The position numbers and the translations under genes were made by a program. Shown here one piece after another: positions 1 through 7,537 of a DNA stretch of 35,268 bases. The notes below the pieces were generated by a model, which had not been told where the DNA came from, searched no databases, and saw only the letters and a list, made by a program, of their open reading frames with translations. How positions within the stretch are numbered: position 1 is the first letter of the stretch; every line of letters starts with the position of its first letter. The stretch spans positions 1 through 35,268 of the forward strand of contig UQZE01000004.1 in assembly GCA_900545325.1 (NCBI GenBank), read 5' to 3'. The stretch is from an uncultured Eubacteriales bacterium (GTDB lineage: Bacteria > Bacillota > Clostridia > Christensenellales > Borkfalkiaceae).

Positions 1-22
1 ATCTAACAAAAAGGCGAATTAT

Positions 23-664
23 ATGAATTTATTCGACGGTTTTGACGACACAGAACGGAAAAATTTGTTTTCCGAACTGAACGCGAAAAAAATAAAATTC
101 GACAGAGGCGAATACATTCTGCGCGCGGGAGATTGCGGCGCCCCGCTCGGCATCGTGCTTTCGGGCAGCGTGAACGTGGAAAACTGCGATATTTGGGGCG
201 ACAGGACCATACTCGACAACGTAAGCGCGGGCGGCATCTTTGCGGAAACTTACGCCTGCCTGCCCGACACGCCGCTCATGGTAGACGTCGTCGCCGCGGA
301 AAAAACGGAAATTCTCTTTCTCAATGCTGCAAGTTTTTCCGCCGCGAGGGACACTTCCCCCCTGCGGCTGAAATTTCTGCAAAACCTGCTCAAGCTGACC
401 GCGCAGAAAAACCTCGGCCTTTCAAGGCGAATATTCCACACCTCGCCCAAGACGATCCGCGGCAGACTGCTGTCCTATCTCTCGTCCCAGGCGGCCGTTC
501 ACGGCAGTTACGCTTTCGCCATTCCCTTTGACAGACAGCAGCTCGCCGACTATCTTTGCGCGGACAGGAGCGCCCTTTCCGCCGAACTCGGCCGCATGCG
601 GGACGAAGGGCTGCTATCTTTTCGCAAAAACCGTTTTGAACTGAAAAAAACGCCTCCGCAGTAA
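23..664 (+). CDS. Crp/Fnr-family transcriptional regulator
   Basis: A 213-aa protein with the two-domain layout of Crp/Fnr regulators. An N-terminal cyclic-nucleotide-binding-like beta roll spans about residues 10-120, and a C-terminal winged helix-turn-helix lies at about 171-196 (RQQLADYL...SALSAELGRM). Family members bind DNA as dimers and respond to a small ligand, redox state or oxygen. The four-Cys iron-sulfur pattern of FNR is not present; the only cysteines in the sensor half are C38, C55 and C79, so the effector is unknown. The start at 23 is supported by an AAAGGCG site just upstream. The promoter lies outside the window. The last codons are part of a bidirectional terminator shared with the convergent dehydrogenase gene. 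It may regulate that fermentation gene, but the sequence gives no direct evidence. Confidence 0.85.
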   Translation: MNLFDGFDDTERKNLFSELNAKKIKFDRGEYILRAGDCGAPLGIVLSGSVNVENCDIWGDRTILDNVSAGGIFAETYACLPDTPLMVDVVAAEKTEILFLNAASFSAARDTSPLRLKFLQNLLKLTAQKNLGLSRRIFHTSPKTIRGRLLSYLSSQAAVHGSYAFAIPFDRQQLADYLCADRSALSAELGRMRDEGLLSFRKNRFELKKTPPQ

Positions 665-681
665 GCGGAGGCGTTCCGTTT
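649..681. terminator. Bidirectional intrinsic terminator between the Crp-type regulator and ldh
   Basis: A perfect 11-bp stem (649-659 with 665-675, 5-nt loop) is flanked by a T-rich run on the right and an A-run (644-650) on the left. It can therefore stop transcription from both convergent genes. It includes the final codons and stop of the regulator. Confidence 0.85.
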
Positions 682-690
682 TTTATCCGA

Positions 691-1653
691 TTATTTTCTG
701 AGTTCGAGCGCGTCGTAATTACCCGTGAGCGTGTCGATTTTCTCTTTGAGGAGTTTCGCCTCGTCTTCAGCCAACGGCAGATCGACGATGGACTTGATTC
801 CCGTAGCTCCGACCACACAGGGAACGCCCGTGCAGATGTTGTTTCCGCCGTATTCGCCGTTCAGCATGGTGGATACGGGGAGAATGGTGTTGGTATCGGA
901 AACGAGCGCCTTGATGAGCGCGCAGACCGTTACCGCAATCGCATAATAAGTAGCGCCCTTCGCCTTGATGACCTGCGAACCGGCGGCGACCATGCCCTTA
1001 TAGATGGCGTCGAGTTCTTCGTCCACTTTCGCGGGATCTACTTTCATAACCTTGGTGATGTATTCTTTTACGGGCAGTCCCGCAACCGTGCAGAGGCTCC
1101 AGGGAACCATGCAGGAATCGCCGTGTTCGCCCAAAACATAGCTGCCTACGTTGGAAACGTCCACGCCGCAGTATTCCGCAATAGCCTGCGTAAGTCTGTT
1201 CGTGTCGAGCATAGCGCCCGTGCCGACGACCTGGTTGACGGGCAGCCCCGTGCATTTAATCGTGGTGTACGTGAGCAGATCGACAGGGTTGCTGACGATA
1301 ACGTAAAGCGCATCGGGAGCGATCTTCGCCACGTTGGGCATAACGCTTTCCAAAATGCCGATGTTGATTTTCGCGAGATCGAGCCTGGACTGGCCGGGCT
1401 TTCTGCCTACGCCGAACGTAACGACAACGATATCCGAACCCGCCACGTCTTCATACTCGCCGCACCACACTTTGCAGGAAGGAACGCAAGCGGCGCACTG
1501 GCTCAGATCGAGCGCTTCGCCCTTGGCCTTCTCTTTGTTGATATCGACCAGTAAAATTTCAGAGGCAAGACCCTGAATGAGTGCCGCATAAGCTACAGAC
1601 GCGCCGACGTTGCCGGTGCCCAGAATGGAAATTTTTCTCTTTTTTTCTGTCAT
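691..1653 (-). CDS. ldh: Lactate/malate dehydrogenase family enzyme (annotated as L-lactate dehydrogenase; specificity doubtful)
   Basis: A 320-aa NAD-dependent 2-hydroxyacid dehydrogenase of the LDH/MDH superfamily. Visible are the dinucleotide-binding GTGNVGAS (residues 12-19), the NAD-selecting Asp37, the catalytic pair D150/R153 and the active-site LGEHGDS with H177. Overall similarity (RLDL..IN, KGATYYAIA) is LDH-like and T235 corresponds to LDH Thr246. However, the substrate-specificity residue (Gln102 in Bacillus LDH, Arg in malate dehydrogenases) is Arg84 here (GRKPG, six residues before R90, the equivalent of Arg109). The enzyme may therefore prefer oxaloacetate, or accept both substrates. 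LDH would make lactate from pyruvate and recycle NAD; MDH would make malate, which could feed the malic enzyme encoded at 4927-6105. It is transcribed alone from its own promoter and ends at a bidirectional terminator. Confidence 0.85.
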   Translation of the reverse strand: MTEKKRKISILGTGNVGASVAYAALIQGLASEILLVDINKEKAKGEALDLSQCAACVPSCKVWCGEYEDVAGSDIVVVTFGVGRKPGQSRLDLAKINIGILESVMPNVAKIAPDALYVIVSNPVDLLTYTTIKCTGLPVNQVVGTGAMLDTNRLTQAIAEYCGVDVSNVGSYVLGEHGDSCMVPWSLCTVAGLPVKEYITKVMKVDPAKVDEELDAIYKGMVAAGSQVIKAKGATYYAIAVTVCALIKALVSDTNTILPVSTMLNGEYGGNNICTGVPCVVGATGIKSIVDLPLAEDEAKLLKEKIDTLTGNYDALELRK

Positions 1654-1687
1654 AACTCCATACTTCCCTATTATAAATTGTACTTAT

Positions 1688-1716
1688 ATTTTACTACAAG
1701 AAAATGCAATTTGCAA
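1688..1716 (-). promoter_or_regulatory. Predicted ldh promoter
   Basis: On the minus strand TTGCAA (1716-1711), a 17-bp spacer and TAAAAT (1693-1688) precede ldh by about 35 bp. The -35 region is part of a short inverted repeat TGCAA-N-TTGCA (1705-1715). A second, weaker reading (TTGTAG-18-TATAAT) overlaps slightly downstream. Confidence 0.5.
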
Positions 1717-1745
1717 GCGTTTGACAGCCGTATTGAAAAAATTTT

Positions 1746-2498
1746 TTATGTTTTCGCAGCGGGCACGAGCCACGCCGCGGGAAGTATTTTCGCCAGTACC
1801 CTGTAAAATTTGTAAAACAATTTATTTGTATATATAAACTTTTTCTTCTTTGCCGCTTTCAATGTGCCGCGCACTACCTTTTCCACATTGCAGTACGGCA
1901 GTTTTCTGAAAGTTTCCGAACGCACGCCCCCTCTTTCGATAAATTCCGTGTCCATCGGACCGGGGCAAACCACGGTTACGCTTATCCTTTGTTTTTTCAG
2001 TTCGTATCTGAGAGCGCGCGCATAGGAATTGACGTATGCTTTCGTCGCGCTGTAAACCGTCATATAGGCGTTCGGAACGAAAGAGGCGATAGACGAAACA
2101 AAAACGATCCGCGCCCCGACGGACATATATTGCAGACATACGGCCGTAACGGCGGAAACAGCCTTTACGTTGACGTCCACGCTGTTGATCTGCCGATGTA
2201 CGGGAAGCTCGCTTACCGCGCCCCAGAACCCCAACCCCGCATTATTGATCAATAAACGCACGTCGGGTTTTTCTCCGGCGAGAAGTGCGGAAAGTTCTTT
2301 ATAGCTCTCGTCCCGCGCCAAGTCGAGCGGCACGATCTTAAATTTCACGCCCGTTACCTCTTTGATATTTTCCTTGATTTTCTCTTCGCGGCGCGCGATC
2401 AGCCAAAATTCCTCTATTTCGGGAAATTCCGACCTGCACTGTTTTACGAATTCTCTGCCGAGCCCGCTCGACGCGCCCGTGATAATGCCGGTTTTCAC
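1746..2498 (-). CDS. Short-chain dehydrogenase/reductase (SDR family)
   Basis: A classical SDR of about 250 aa. It has the cofactor motif TGASSGLG near the N terminus, NNAG in the middle, the catalytic Ser in the FVSSIAS strand and the active-site YSATK. Family members carry out NAD(P)-dependent oxidoreduction of alcohols, ketones or acyl chains; the substrate cannot be told from the sequence. The first in-frame start is a TTG at 2507, but it directly abuts the GGAGG (2512-2508). The GTG at 2498 lies 9 nt after that site and one base after the stop of the ABC exporter, so I chose it. The gene is probably cotranscribed and translationally coupled with the exporter. A C-terminal hydrophobic stretch (FYKFYRVLAKILPAAWLV) resembles membrane-associated SDRs. 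No clear terminator follows. Confidence 0.8.
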   Translation of the reverse strand: MKTGIITGASSGLGREFVKQCRSEFPEIEEFWLIARREEKIKENIKEVTGVKFKIVPLDLARDESYKELSALLAGEKPDVRLLINNAGLGFWGAVSELPVHRQINSVDVNVKAVSAVTAVCLQYMSVGARIVFVSSIASFVPNAYMTVYSATKAYVNSYARALRYELKKQRISVTVVCPGPMDTEFIERGGVRSETFRKLPYCNVEKVVRGTLKAAKKKKFIYTNKLFYKFYRVLAKILPAAWLVPAAKT

Positions 2499-2499
2499 T

Positions 2500-4389
2500 T
2501 TACACAACCTCCTCGTTCAAGCCCTCTTCGGCCTGTTTATAGCTCATGTCGTTCAAATTTTTCAATTCGTAAAATTTACCTTTTTTCGCCATAAGCTGTT
2601 CATATGTACCCATTTCCACACATTTTCCTGCGTCCATAACGACGATCCTGTCCGCATCCCTTATGGTAGAAAGGCGGTGCGCCACGATAAAAGTAGTGCG
2701 TCCCTTGATCAGCCCCGAAATCGCCTTTTGCACATGGTATTCCGAAATATTGTCGAGCGCGCTCGTCGCTTCGTCCAGGATCAGGATTTTCGGATCGCGT
2801 ATCAGGGCGCGCGCGATGGTGATGCGCTGTTTCTGCCCGCCGCTCAACTTGCCTCCGTGTTCGCCGATAAAGGTATCGAGACCGTTCGGCAGATCTTTCA
2901 CAAACTCGTTGAGGTTTGCCATTTCAGCGACTTCCTCTATTTTCTTTTCGTCAATTTTTTCCATTCCGTAGGTGATATTTTCCCGTATGGTTCCGGCAAA
3001 GAGAATACTGTTCTGCGGCACGACTGAAATGGAATGGCGGTAATCGGAAAGGGAAATTTCCGTAATGTCGTTTTCGTCGATATAAAGATGCCCCTCCGTC
3101 GGCTGCAAAAATCCGATAATGAGGTTCATGATCGTTGATTTTCCGCTGCCCGACGCGCCGACCACGGCGATACATTCGCCCTTTTTGACGTCGAGATTAA
3201 AATTTTCCACAACGTACTGCGCGCCGTTGGGATATTTATAATATACGTTTTCGAAACGCACGTTCCCTTCGATATGGTCGAGCTTGCGCTTGCCGCGGCT
3301 GTCCTCCACATCCTTAGACATCATGATCTCGGATATAGAGCTTACCGCCTCGAACCCTGTCGAAAACGTCGGCAGCACGTTGATGATGGTCTGCACCGCG
3401 GCGTTGATGGAGCCGAACAGCGACTGATAAAGGACGATATCTCCCGTGGATATCATGCCGTTGAGCGCGAGCACGGCGCAGAAGATCAGACAAGCGCCGC
3501 TCAGAATGTTGGCGATAACCCACGACGCCGAACCGAAATAAGAGTTCGTTTTATCCACGTCCAGCCCGCGCGCCATCAGATAGCGGACGTTCTGTTCGAA
3601 ATGCGCGATTTCTTCGTCTTCCAGTCCGTGCGCCTTCGTTACGGTAAGCATTTCCAGCATATTGCTGAGTTTTGCGGAAACAGACTCGTTTTCTACTCTG
3701 TACAGGTGATTTTTCTTGCGCATCTTCTTACGGAAAAGCTGTGTGATGAGAATGTTTGCGGGAATAATCACCAGAAAAAAGAGCGTTACTATACCGCTGT
3801 TATAGACGGAAATCCCGATAGACACGATCGCGACGATAATGTTCGGGATCAGTATTTTCATAAGATTGGTGCTGAGCGCGTCAACGCTTTCGATATCTTT
3901 CAGAAACTTACTCTGAATTTTGCCCGTTTCAATCTCCTTATGATACGTGATGGACAAATGCTGCAATTTTTTCACTACGGCGCTCCTGAGCCCTGCGCCC
4001 GTGCGGCGGAGCATTTTATCCGTAATGCGTGAATAAATGACGTGCGTGGGGATATTCTGCAGCAAAACTGCCGCCAGCACGATTGAATTGACAACGATCT
4101 CGTGAATGACCGCGTCCGTTTTCGCCATGCCCGCAAGGTCGATTATGTTCGCCGTGATGATCGGCATGACCCAGACGGGCAGATTTTTGAGGATAAATGT
4201 AAACAGGCTCAATATGAAACTGCCCGTATTGTCTTTTAACAGCCGTTTATAGAAACGGAACCCGACGCCGGCTTTCCGTTTCCGCTCCACTTGTTCGGGT
4301 TTGGGCTTTTCGTCGTCGAACAGATACTCGAAATCGGGTATGACGTTGTCGCTTCGCTTGTACTTCGGCTTTGCCGTGCTCTTCACCAT
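2500..4389 (-). CDS. ABC exporter, fused membrane and ATPase domains
   Basis: A 629-aa half-transporter of the MsbA/LmrA/MDR type, expected to act as a homodimer in the cytoplasmic membrane. About 50 charged cytosolic residues come first, then a six-helix type-1 exporter domain (about 55-345), then the nucleotide-binding domain. That domain has Walker A GASGSGKST (411-419), the Q-loop near 459, signature LSGGQ (515-519), Walker B ILILDE (535-540) and H-loop His571. All catalytic residues are present, so it should be active. The substrate (drug, lipid or peptide) is unknown. The start has GGGAGA about 10 nt upstream. It forms a two-gene unit with the downstream SDR. Its transcript appears to begin with a hairpin plus U-run directly before the ribosome binding site, and its promoter carries an inverted repeat, so regulation is likely. 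Confidence 0.88.
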   Translation of the reverse strand: MVKSTAKPKYKRSDNVIPDFEYLFDDEKPKPEQVERKRKAGVGFRFYKRLLKDNTGSFILSLFTFILKNLPVWVMPIITANIIDLAGMAKTDAVIHEIVVNSIVLAAVLLQNIPTHVIYSRITDKMLRRTGAGLRSAVVKKLQHLSITYHKEIETGKIQSKFLKDIESVDALSTNLMKILIPNIIVAIVSIGISVYNSGIVTLFFLVIIPANILITQLFRKKMRKKNHLYRVENESVSAKLSNMLEMLTVTKAHGLEDEEIAHFEQNVRYLMARGLDVDKTNSYFGSASWVIANILSGACLIFCAVLALNGMISTGDIVLYQSLFGSINAAVQTIINVLPTFSTGFEAVSSISEIMMSKDVEDSRGKRKLDHIEGNVRFENVYYKYPNGAQYVVENFNLDVKKGECIAVVGASGSGKSTIMNLIIGFLQPTEGHLYIDENDITEISLSDYRHSISVVPQNSILFAGTIRENITYGMEKIDEKKIEEVAEMANLNEFVKDLPNGLDTFIGEHGGKLSGGQKQRITIARALIRDPKILILDEATSALDNISEYHVQKAISGLIKGRTTFIVAHRLSTIRDADRIVVMDAGKCVEMGTYEQLMAKKGKFYELKNLNDMSYKQAEEGLNEEVV

Positions 4390-4410
4390 AATAACTATCT
4401 CCCTGAATTA

Positions 4411-4445
4411 AAAAATAAAAGGCTTTGTAACCTTACAAAGCCTTT
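4411..4445 (-). terminator. Terminator-like hairpin at the 5' end of the ABC exporter mRNA
   Basis: On the minus strand a near-perfect 11-bp stem (4445-4418, A+T-rich ends) is followed by a run of T (4417-4411). It lies between the predicted start point (near 4449) and the start codon at 4389. It could be a leader attenuator, a 5' stabilising hairpin, or a terminator for read-through from the upstream gene. Confidence 0.55.
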
Positions 4446-4455
4446 AAGTACGTTT

Positions 4456-4484
4456 AATTTAGCACAAATGTCCGTACTTGTCAA
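4456..4484 (-). promoter_or_regulatory. ABC exporter promoter with flanking inverted repeat
   Basis: Minus-strand TTGACA (4484-4479), a 17-bp spacer and an extended -10 TGC-TAAATT (TAAATT at 4461-4456). A perfect 7-bp inverted repeat, AAGTACG (4479-4473 on the minus strand) and CGTACTT (4452-4446), brackets the promoter with 27 bp between arm centres. This is the arrangement expected of a repressor operator. Confidence 0.65.
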
Positions 4485-4528
4485 TAGTTATCCGCAAATT
4501 TATAAAAATTTTTTCATGCGGACGGAAC

Positions 4529-4546
4529 ACGGCGGAAAACCGCCGT
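4529..4546. repeat. GC-rich hairpin after the 73-aa membrane protein gene
   Basis: ACGGCGG-AAAA-CCGCCGT forms a perfect 7-bp stem ten bases after the stop codon of the minus-strand gene. There is no immediate U-run; an A/T run follows about 12 bases further. It is probably a 3'-end structure or an atypical terminator. Confidence 0.4.
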
Positions 4547-4555
4547 CCCCGCTTT

Positions 4556-4777
4556 TTACAGCGGAATGATGCGAAGAATGCGGCCGTTCAAGATCATCAG
4601 AACGAGATCTACGATCCAGATGATGTTCCAGCCGAGAACAATCCTCAAGATACCCGCAAGAATTTTCCCCTCGGAAAAACGCGTGATGGCGCCGCAGATG
4701 AGCGCCGTGATCGGAATGATCGCAAGAATGATGCTGATCAAACGCCCTAAACCGAAATAATCGCCTTTGTTACCCAT
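4556..4777 (-). CDS. Small two-helix membrane protein, function unknown
   Basis: A 73-aa protein with two predicted membrane segments (about residues 11-31 and 40-62) joined by a short basic/acidic turn (RFSEGK). I do not recognise a characterised family; short bacterial integral-membrane proteins of this shape are often annotated as hypothetical. The start is supported by AAAGGAG eight bases upstream. It has its own perfect consensus sigma-A promoter and a roughly 60-nt leader, which suggests strong, monocistronic expression. Confidence 0.7.
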   Translation of the reverse strand: MGNKGDYFGLGRLISIILAIIPITALICGAITRFSEGKILAGILRIVLGWNIIWIVDLVLMILNGRILRIIPL

Positions 4778-4847
4778 AAATGCTCTCCTTTAAACTTTTT
4801 AAGCCGATTTTCGCAGAAAAAGAAAAAATACGGCTTTTACTATTTAT

Positions 4848-4876
4848 ATTATACAACCGATGAACAAATATGTCAA
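4848..4876 (-). promoter_or_regulatory. Consensus sigma-A promoter of the 73-aa membrane protein
   Basis: Minus-strand TTGACA (4876-4871), exactly 17 bp, then TATAAT (4853-4848). The leader that follows contains a separated inverted repeat AAGCCG...CGGCTT (4838-4801 region) that could fold in the mRNA. Confidence 0.85.
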
Positions 4877-4883
4877 TGAGTAA

Positions 4884-4915
4884 ATAAAAAAAAGCGGAAA
4901 CTTATCGTTTCCGCT
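4884..4915 (-). terminator. Terminator of the malic enzyme gene
   Basis: A perfect 9-bp stem AGCGGAAAC/GTTTCCGCT (4893-4901 with 4907-4915, 5-nt loop) lies directly after the malic enzyme stop codon. On the minus strand it is followed by an eight-base T run. Confidence 0.85.
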
Positions 4916-4926
4916 CTGGCTGTTTG

Positions 4927-6105
4927 TTAAATTCTGTTGACGCCCGTCTTGACGGCAGCTTCGCTGACCGCTTTCGCAACGGCTTTCGCCACTCTGTTGT
5001 CGAACGGAGCGGGAATGACGTAATCGGGGGTGAGTTCTTCTTCGGAAATGAGCGAAGCGATGGCGTAGGCCGCCGCAATATTCATTTCTTCGTTGATATC
5101 CTTCGCCCTGACGTCCAGCGCGCCGCGGAAAATCCCCGGGAACGCAAGCACGTTGTTGATCTGGTTCGGGAAGTCGCTTCTGCCCGTGCCGACGACAGCC
5201 GCGCCCGCCTTTTTGGCGAGGTCGGGCATAATTTCGGGAACGGGGTTCGCCATAGGCATGACTATCGCGCCCGGGTTCATGGATTTGACCATTTCTTCGG
5301 AAACGATGCCCGCAGAGCTGACGCCCACAAAGATGTCCGCACCCTTCATGGCGTCCGCAAGCGTGCCCTTTCTCTTTTCCTTATTGGTGAAAGCGGCAAT
5401 TTCCTGCTTGGCGGGAGTCATTCCCTCGTTGCCTTCGCAGATGATGCCCTTTCTGTCGCACATAAAGATGTCCTTGACGCCGAGTTTCGCAAAGAGCTTA
5501 GCGATGGCCACGCCCGCCGCGCCCGCGCCGCTGAAAGCGACCTTGACGTCCTTGAACTCTTTTTTAACGTATTTCATGGCGTTGATGCACGCCGCGATGC
5601 AGACGACGGCCGTGCCGTGCTGATCGTCGTGGAAAATGGGGATATCGACTTCGGGATCTTCCTTGAGCCTTTTTTCGATCTCAAAGCATCTCGGCGCGGA
5701 AATATCTTCCAGATTTACGCCGCCGAAACTGCCTGCAAGCAGTTTTACGGTGTTGACGATATCGTCCACGTTTTTGCTCCTGATGCAGAGCGGAATGGCG
5801 TCTACGTCGCCGAACGTCTTGAAGAGCACGCTCTTGCCCTCCATAACGGGCATGCCCGCTTCGGGGCCGATGTCGCCGAGGCCGAGAACAGCGGTGCCGT
5901 CCGTAACGACGGCTACGGTGTTCCATCTTCTAGTCAGTTCAAACGATTTATTGTAGTCTTTTTGAATTTCAAGGCAGGGCTGCGCAACGCCGGGCGTATA
6001 GGCGAGCGAAAGATCCTCTTTCGTTTTCACGGGGACTCTCGACACCATTTCGATTTTGCCTTTCCATTCTGCATGGCGCTTCAAAGACTCTTTTGCGTAA
6101 TCCAT
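4927..6105 (-). CDS. NAD(P)-dependent malic enzyme (oxaloacetate-decarboxylating)
   Basis: A 392-aa short bacterial-type malic enzyme, catalysing malate + NAD(P)+ to pyruvate + CO2 + NAD(P)H in the cytoplasm. The N-terminal catalytic half shows AYTPGV with the expected Tyr36, Lys91 in MEGKSVL and the metal-binding FHDDQHGTA (D160/D161). The Rossmann half carries GAGAAG (193-198). Length fits the roughly 390-aa bacterial form, with no C-terminal phosphotransacetylase fusion. The start follows GGAGGAA by about 8-10 bases. It is transcribed alone from a near-consensus promoter and ends at a strong terminator. It links the malate pool to pyruvate and would pair naturally with a malate-forming activity of the LDH/MDH-family enzyme at 691-1653. 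Confidence 0.93.
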   Translation of the reverse strand: MDYAKESLKRHAEWKGKIEMVSRVPVKTKEDLSLAYTPGVAQPCLEIQKDYNKSFELTRRWNTVAVVTDGTAVLGLGDIGPEAGMPVMEGKSVLFKTFGDVDAIPLCIRSKNVDDIVNTVKLLAGSFGGVNLEDISAPRCFEIEKRLKEDPEVDIPIFHDDQHGTAVVCIAACINAMKYVKKEFKDVKVAFSGAGAAGVAIAKLFAKLGVKDIFMCDRKGIICEGNEGMTPAKQEIAAFTNKEKRKGTLADAMKGADIFVGVSSAGIVSEEMVKSMNPGAIVMPMANPVPEIMPDLAKKAGAAVVGTGRSDFPNQINNVLAFPGIFRGALDVRAKDINEEMNIAAAYAIASLISEEELTPDYVIPAPFDNRVAKAVAKAVSEAAVKTGVNRI

Positions 6106-6165
6106 AGTTTCTGTATTCCTCCAAAATAATTTAAGTAAACGAATTTACCTGTTAATCCACTATAT

Positions 6166-6194
6166 ATTGTACATCAAACGCCGAACGATGTCAA
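6166..6194 (-). promoter_or_regulatory. Malic enzyme promoter
   Basis: Minus-strand TTGACA (6194-6189), 17-bp spacer, TACAAT (6171-6166), about 60 bp before the start codon. It begins right after the end of lysC, with no terminator visible between them. Confidence 0.8.
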
Positions 6195-6210
6195 ACGAAA
6201 ACAATATTTT

Positions 6211-7536
6211 TTAGCTGAAGAACTCGTCGTATATCGCGCTGATGCACTTTTCGTAATCGGTATTCGCAACGCCTACGATAATGTTCAGTTCGCTCGACCC
6301 CTGGTCTATCATCTGTATGTTGATGTTGCTTTTGGCAAGAGCGGTGAACAGGCGGGAAGCGACGCCTGCCTTTCTCGCCATGCCGTGTCCGACGGTGGCG
6401 ACCAAAGAAACGTTTTCCGTTACGTGGATATAATCGGGCGCGACGCTCTCGCGTATTTCGTTGACAAGATCGCTCAGCACGCCGTTTTTGAGATAATGCG
6501 ATTCGATAATGATGGAAAGCGTATCTATCCCGGACGGAACGTGTTCGACGCAGATACCGTGATGCTCCACGATAGACAGGATTTTTCTGATAAATCCGAC
6601 CTCGGCGTTCATCAGCGACTTTTCGAGGAAGATAACGGTAAAGTCTTTTTTGCCGGCAATGCCCGTGATGACGTTTGTCCCCAGATGATTGTATTTTTCG
6701 GTGGAAACGATCATCGTCCCGGGGGCGGAAGGCTCGAAGGTGTTGCGGATATTGATGGAAATGCGCTTTTTCATAACGGGAAAAATCGCCTCCGCGTGCA
6801 GTACGGACGCCCCCATGTAGGAAAGTTCGCGCAATTCTTTATACGTGATGCAATCGATAATTTTCGTCTGCGGCACGATACGGGGATCGCAGACCATAAA
6901 GCCAGAAACGTCGGTCCAGTTTTCGTAAAGATCCGCATCTACGCCGCCGGCGACGATCGACCCCGTGATGTCGCTTCCGCCGCGGCTGAAAGTCTTTATC
7001 TTTCCGTAGGAATTTTTGCCGTAAAAACCGGGAATGACGGCATACTCCACGCCGTCCAGCACGGTCTTTATTTTGTCTTCGGTATAAGCTTGATTGAGAT
7101 TGCCGCGGCTGTCGAAACGGATGATCTCCGTCGCGTCCACGAATTTATAGCCGAGAAGTTCCGCCGCGATGCGCGCGCTGAGATATTCCCCGCGCGAGGC
7201 GGCGAAATCCGCGCTTTCCGTGTTGGCGGCAATCGCATATTCCGTTTCGTCCAGAACGGCGTCTATATCGAATTTCAGTCCCAGATCCGCCGCGATCTCT
7301 TTAAAACGCTCGCGGACAGGCGCAAAATATTCCGCGCATTTTCCCGTTTCCAAAGCCTCTCTATAACATTTATATAAGAGATCGGTTATCTTGATATCGT
7401 CCTTGAAACGCTTTCCCGGCGCGGATACCACGACGTATCGGCGGTCTTTATCCGCCCGAACGATGCTTTCCACCTGCCTGATCGCCTTAGCGTCCGCCAT
7501 AGACGTTCCGCCGAACTTACAAACCTTTATGCCCAT
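6211..7536 (-). CDS. lysC: Aspartate kinase
   Basis: A 441-aa monofunctional aspartokinase that phosphorylates L-aspartate at the entry to lysine/diaminopimelate, methionine and threonine synthesis. It begins with the kinase motif KFGGTS (7-12). The kinase domain contains FSRGGSDITGS, and about 150 C-terminal residues form paired ACT domains (for example VSLVATVGHGMARKAGVASR), the usual site of feedback inhibition. Length and the SAPGKR..D..ITDLLY region resemble the YclM/ThrD group more than the short LysC/DapG forms; the symbol is therefore generic. It starts one base after the DUF1015 stop with GGAG nine bases upstream. It is the last gene of the leftward comEC-holA-cdaA-DUF1015-lysC block. 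No homoserine dehydrogenase fusion is seen. Confidence 0.92.
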   Translation of the reverse strand: MGIKVCKFGGTSMADAKAIRQVESIVRADKDRRYVVVSAPGKRFKDDIKITDLLYKCYREALETGKCAEYFAPVRERFKEIAADLGLKFDIDAVLDETEYAIAANTESADFAASRGEYLSARIAAELLGYKFVDATEIIRFDSRGNLNQAYTEDKIKTVLDGVEYAVIPGFYGKNSYGKIKTFSRGGSDITGSIVAGGVDADLYENWTDVSGFMVCDPRIVPQTKIIDCITYKELRELSYMGASVLHAEAIFPVMKKRISINIRNTFEPSAPGTMIVSTEKYNHLGTNVITGIAGKKDFTVIFLEKSLMNAEVGFIRKILSIVEHHGICVEHVPSGIDTLSIIIESHYLKNGVLSDLVNEIRESVAPDYIHVTENVSLVATVGHGMARKAGVASRLFTALAKSNINIQMIDQGSSELNIIVGVANTDYEKCISAIYDEFFS

Positions 7537-7537
7537 A

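Noticed and set aside
1706..1718. A near-identical 13-mer (GCAATTTKCAAGC) shared by the ldh promoter and the two-component promoter (13710-13722), considered as a common operator
   Set aside because: At ldh it overlaps the -35 TTGCAA, and at the regulator it is explained by the 11-bp direct repeats in a different register. Two A/T-rich matches are not enough to claim a shared regulator.
1731..1765. A plus-strand TTGACA with an A/T-rich downstream segment near the ldh/SDR gap
   Set aside because: No -10 at proper spacing and no plus-strand gene follows; probably chance.
2499..2507. TTG at 2507 as start of the SDR gene
   Set aside because: It directly abuts the GGAGG with no spacing; the GTG at 2498 has ideal spacing.
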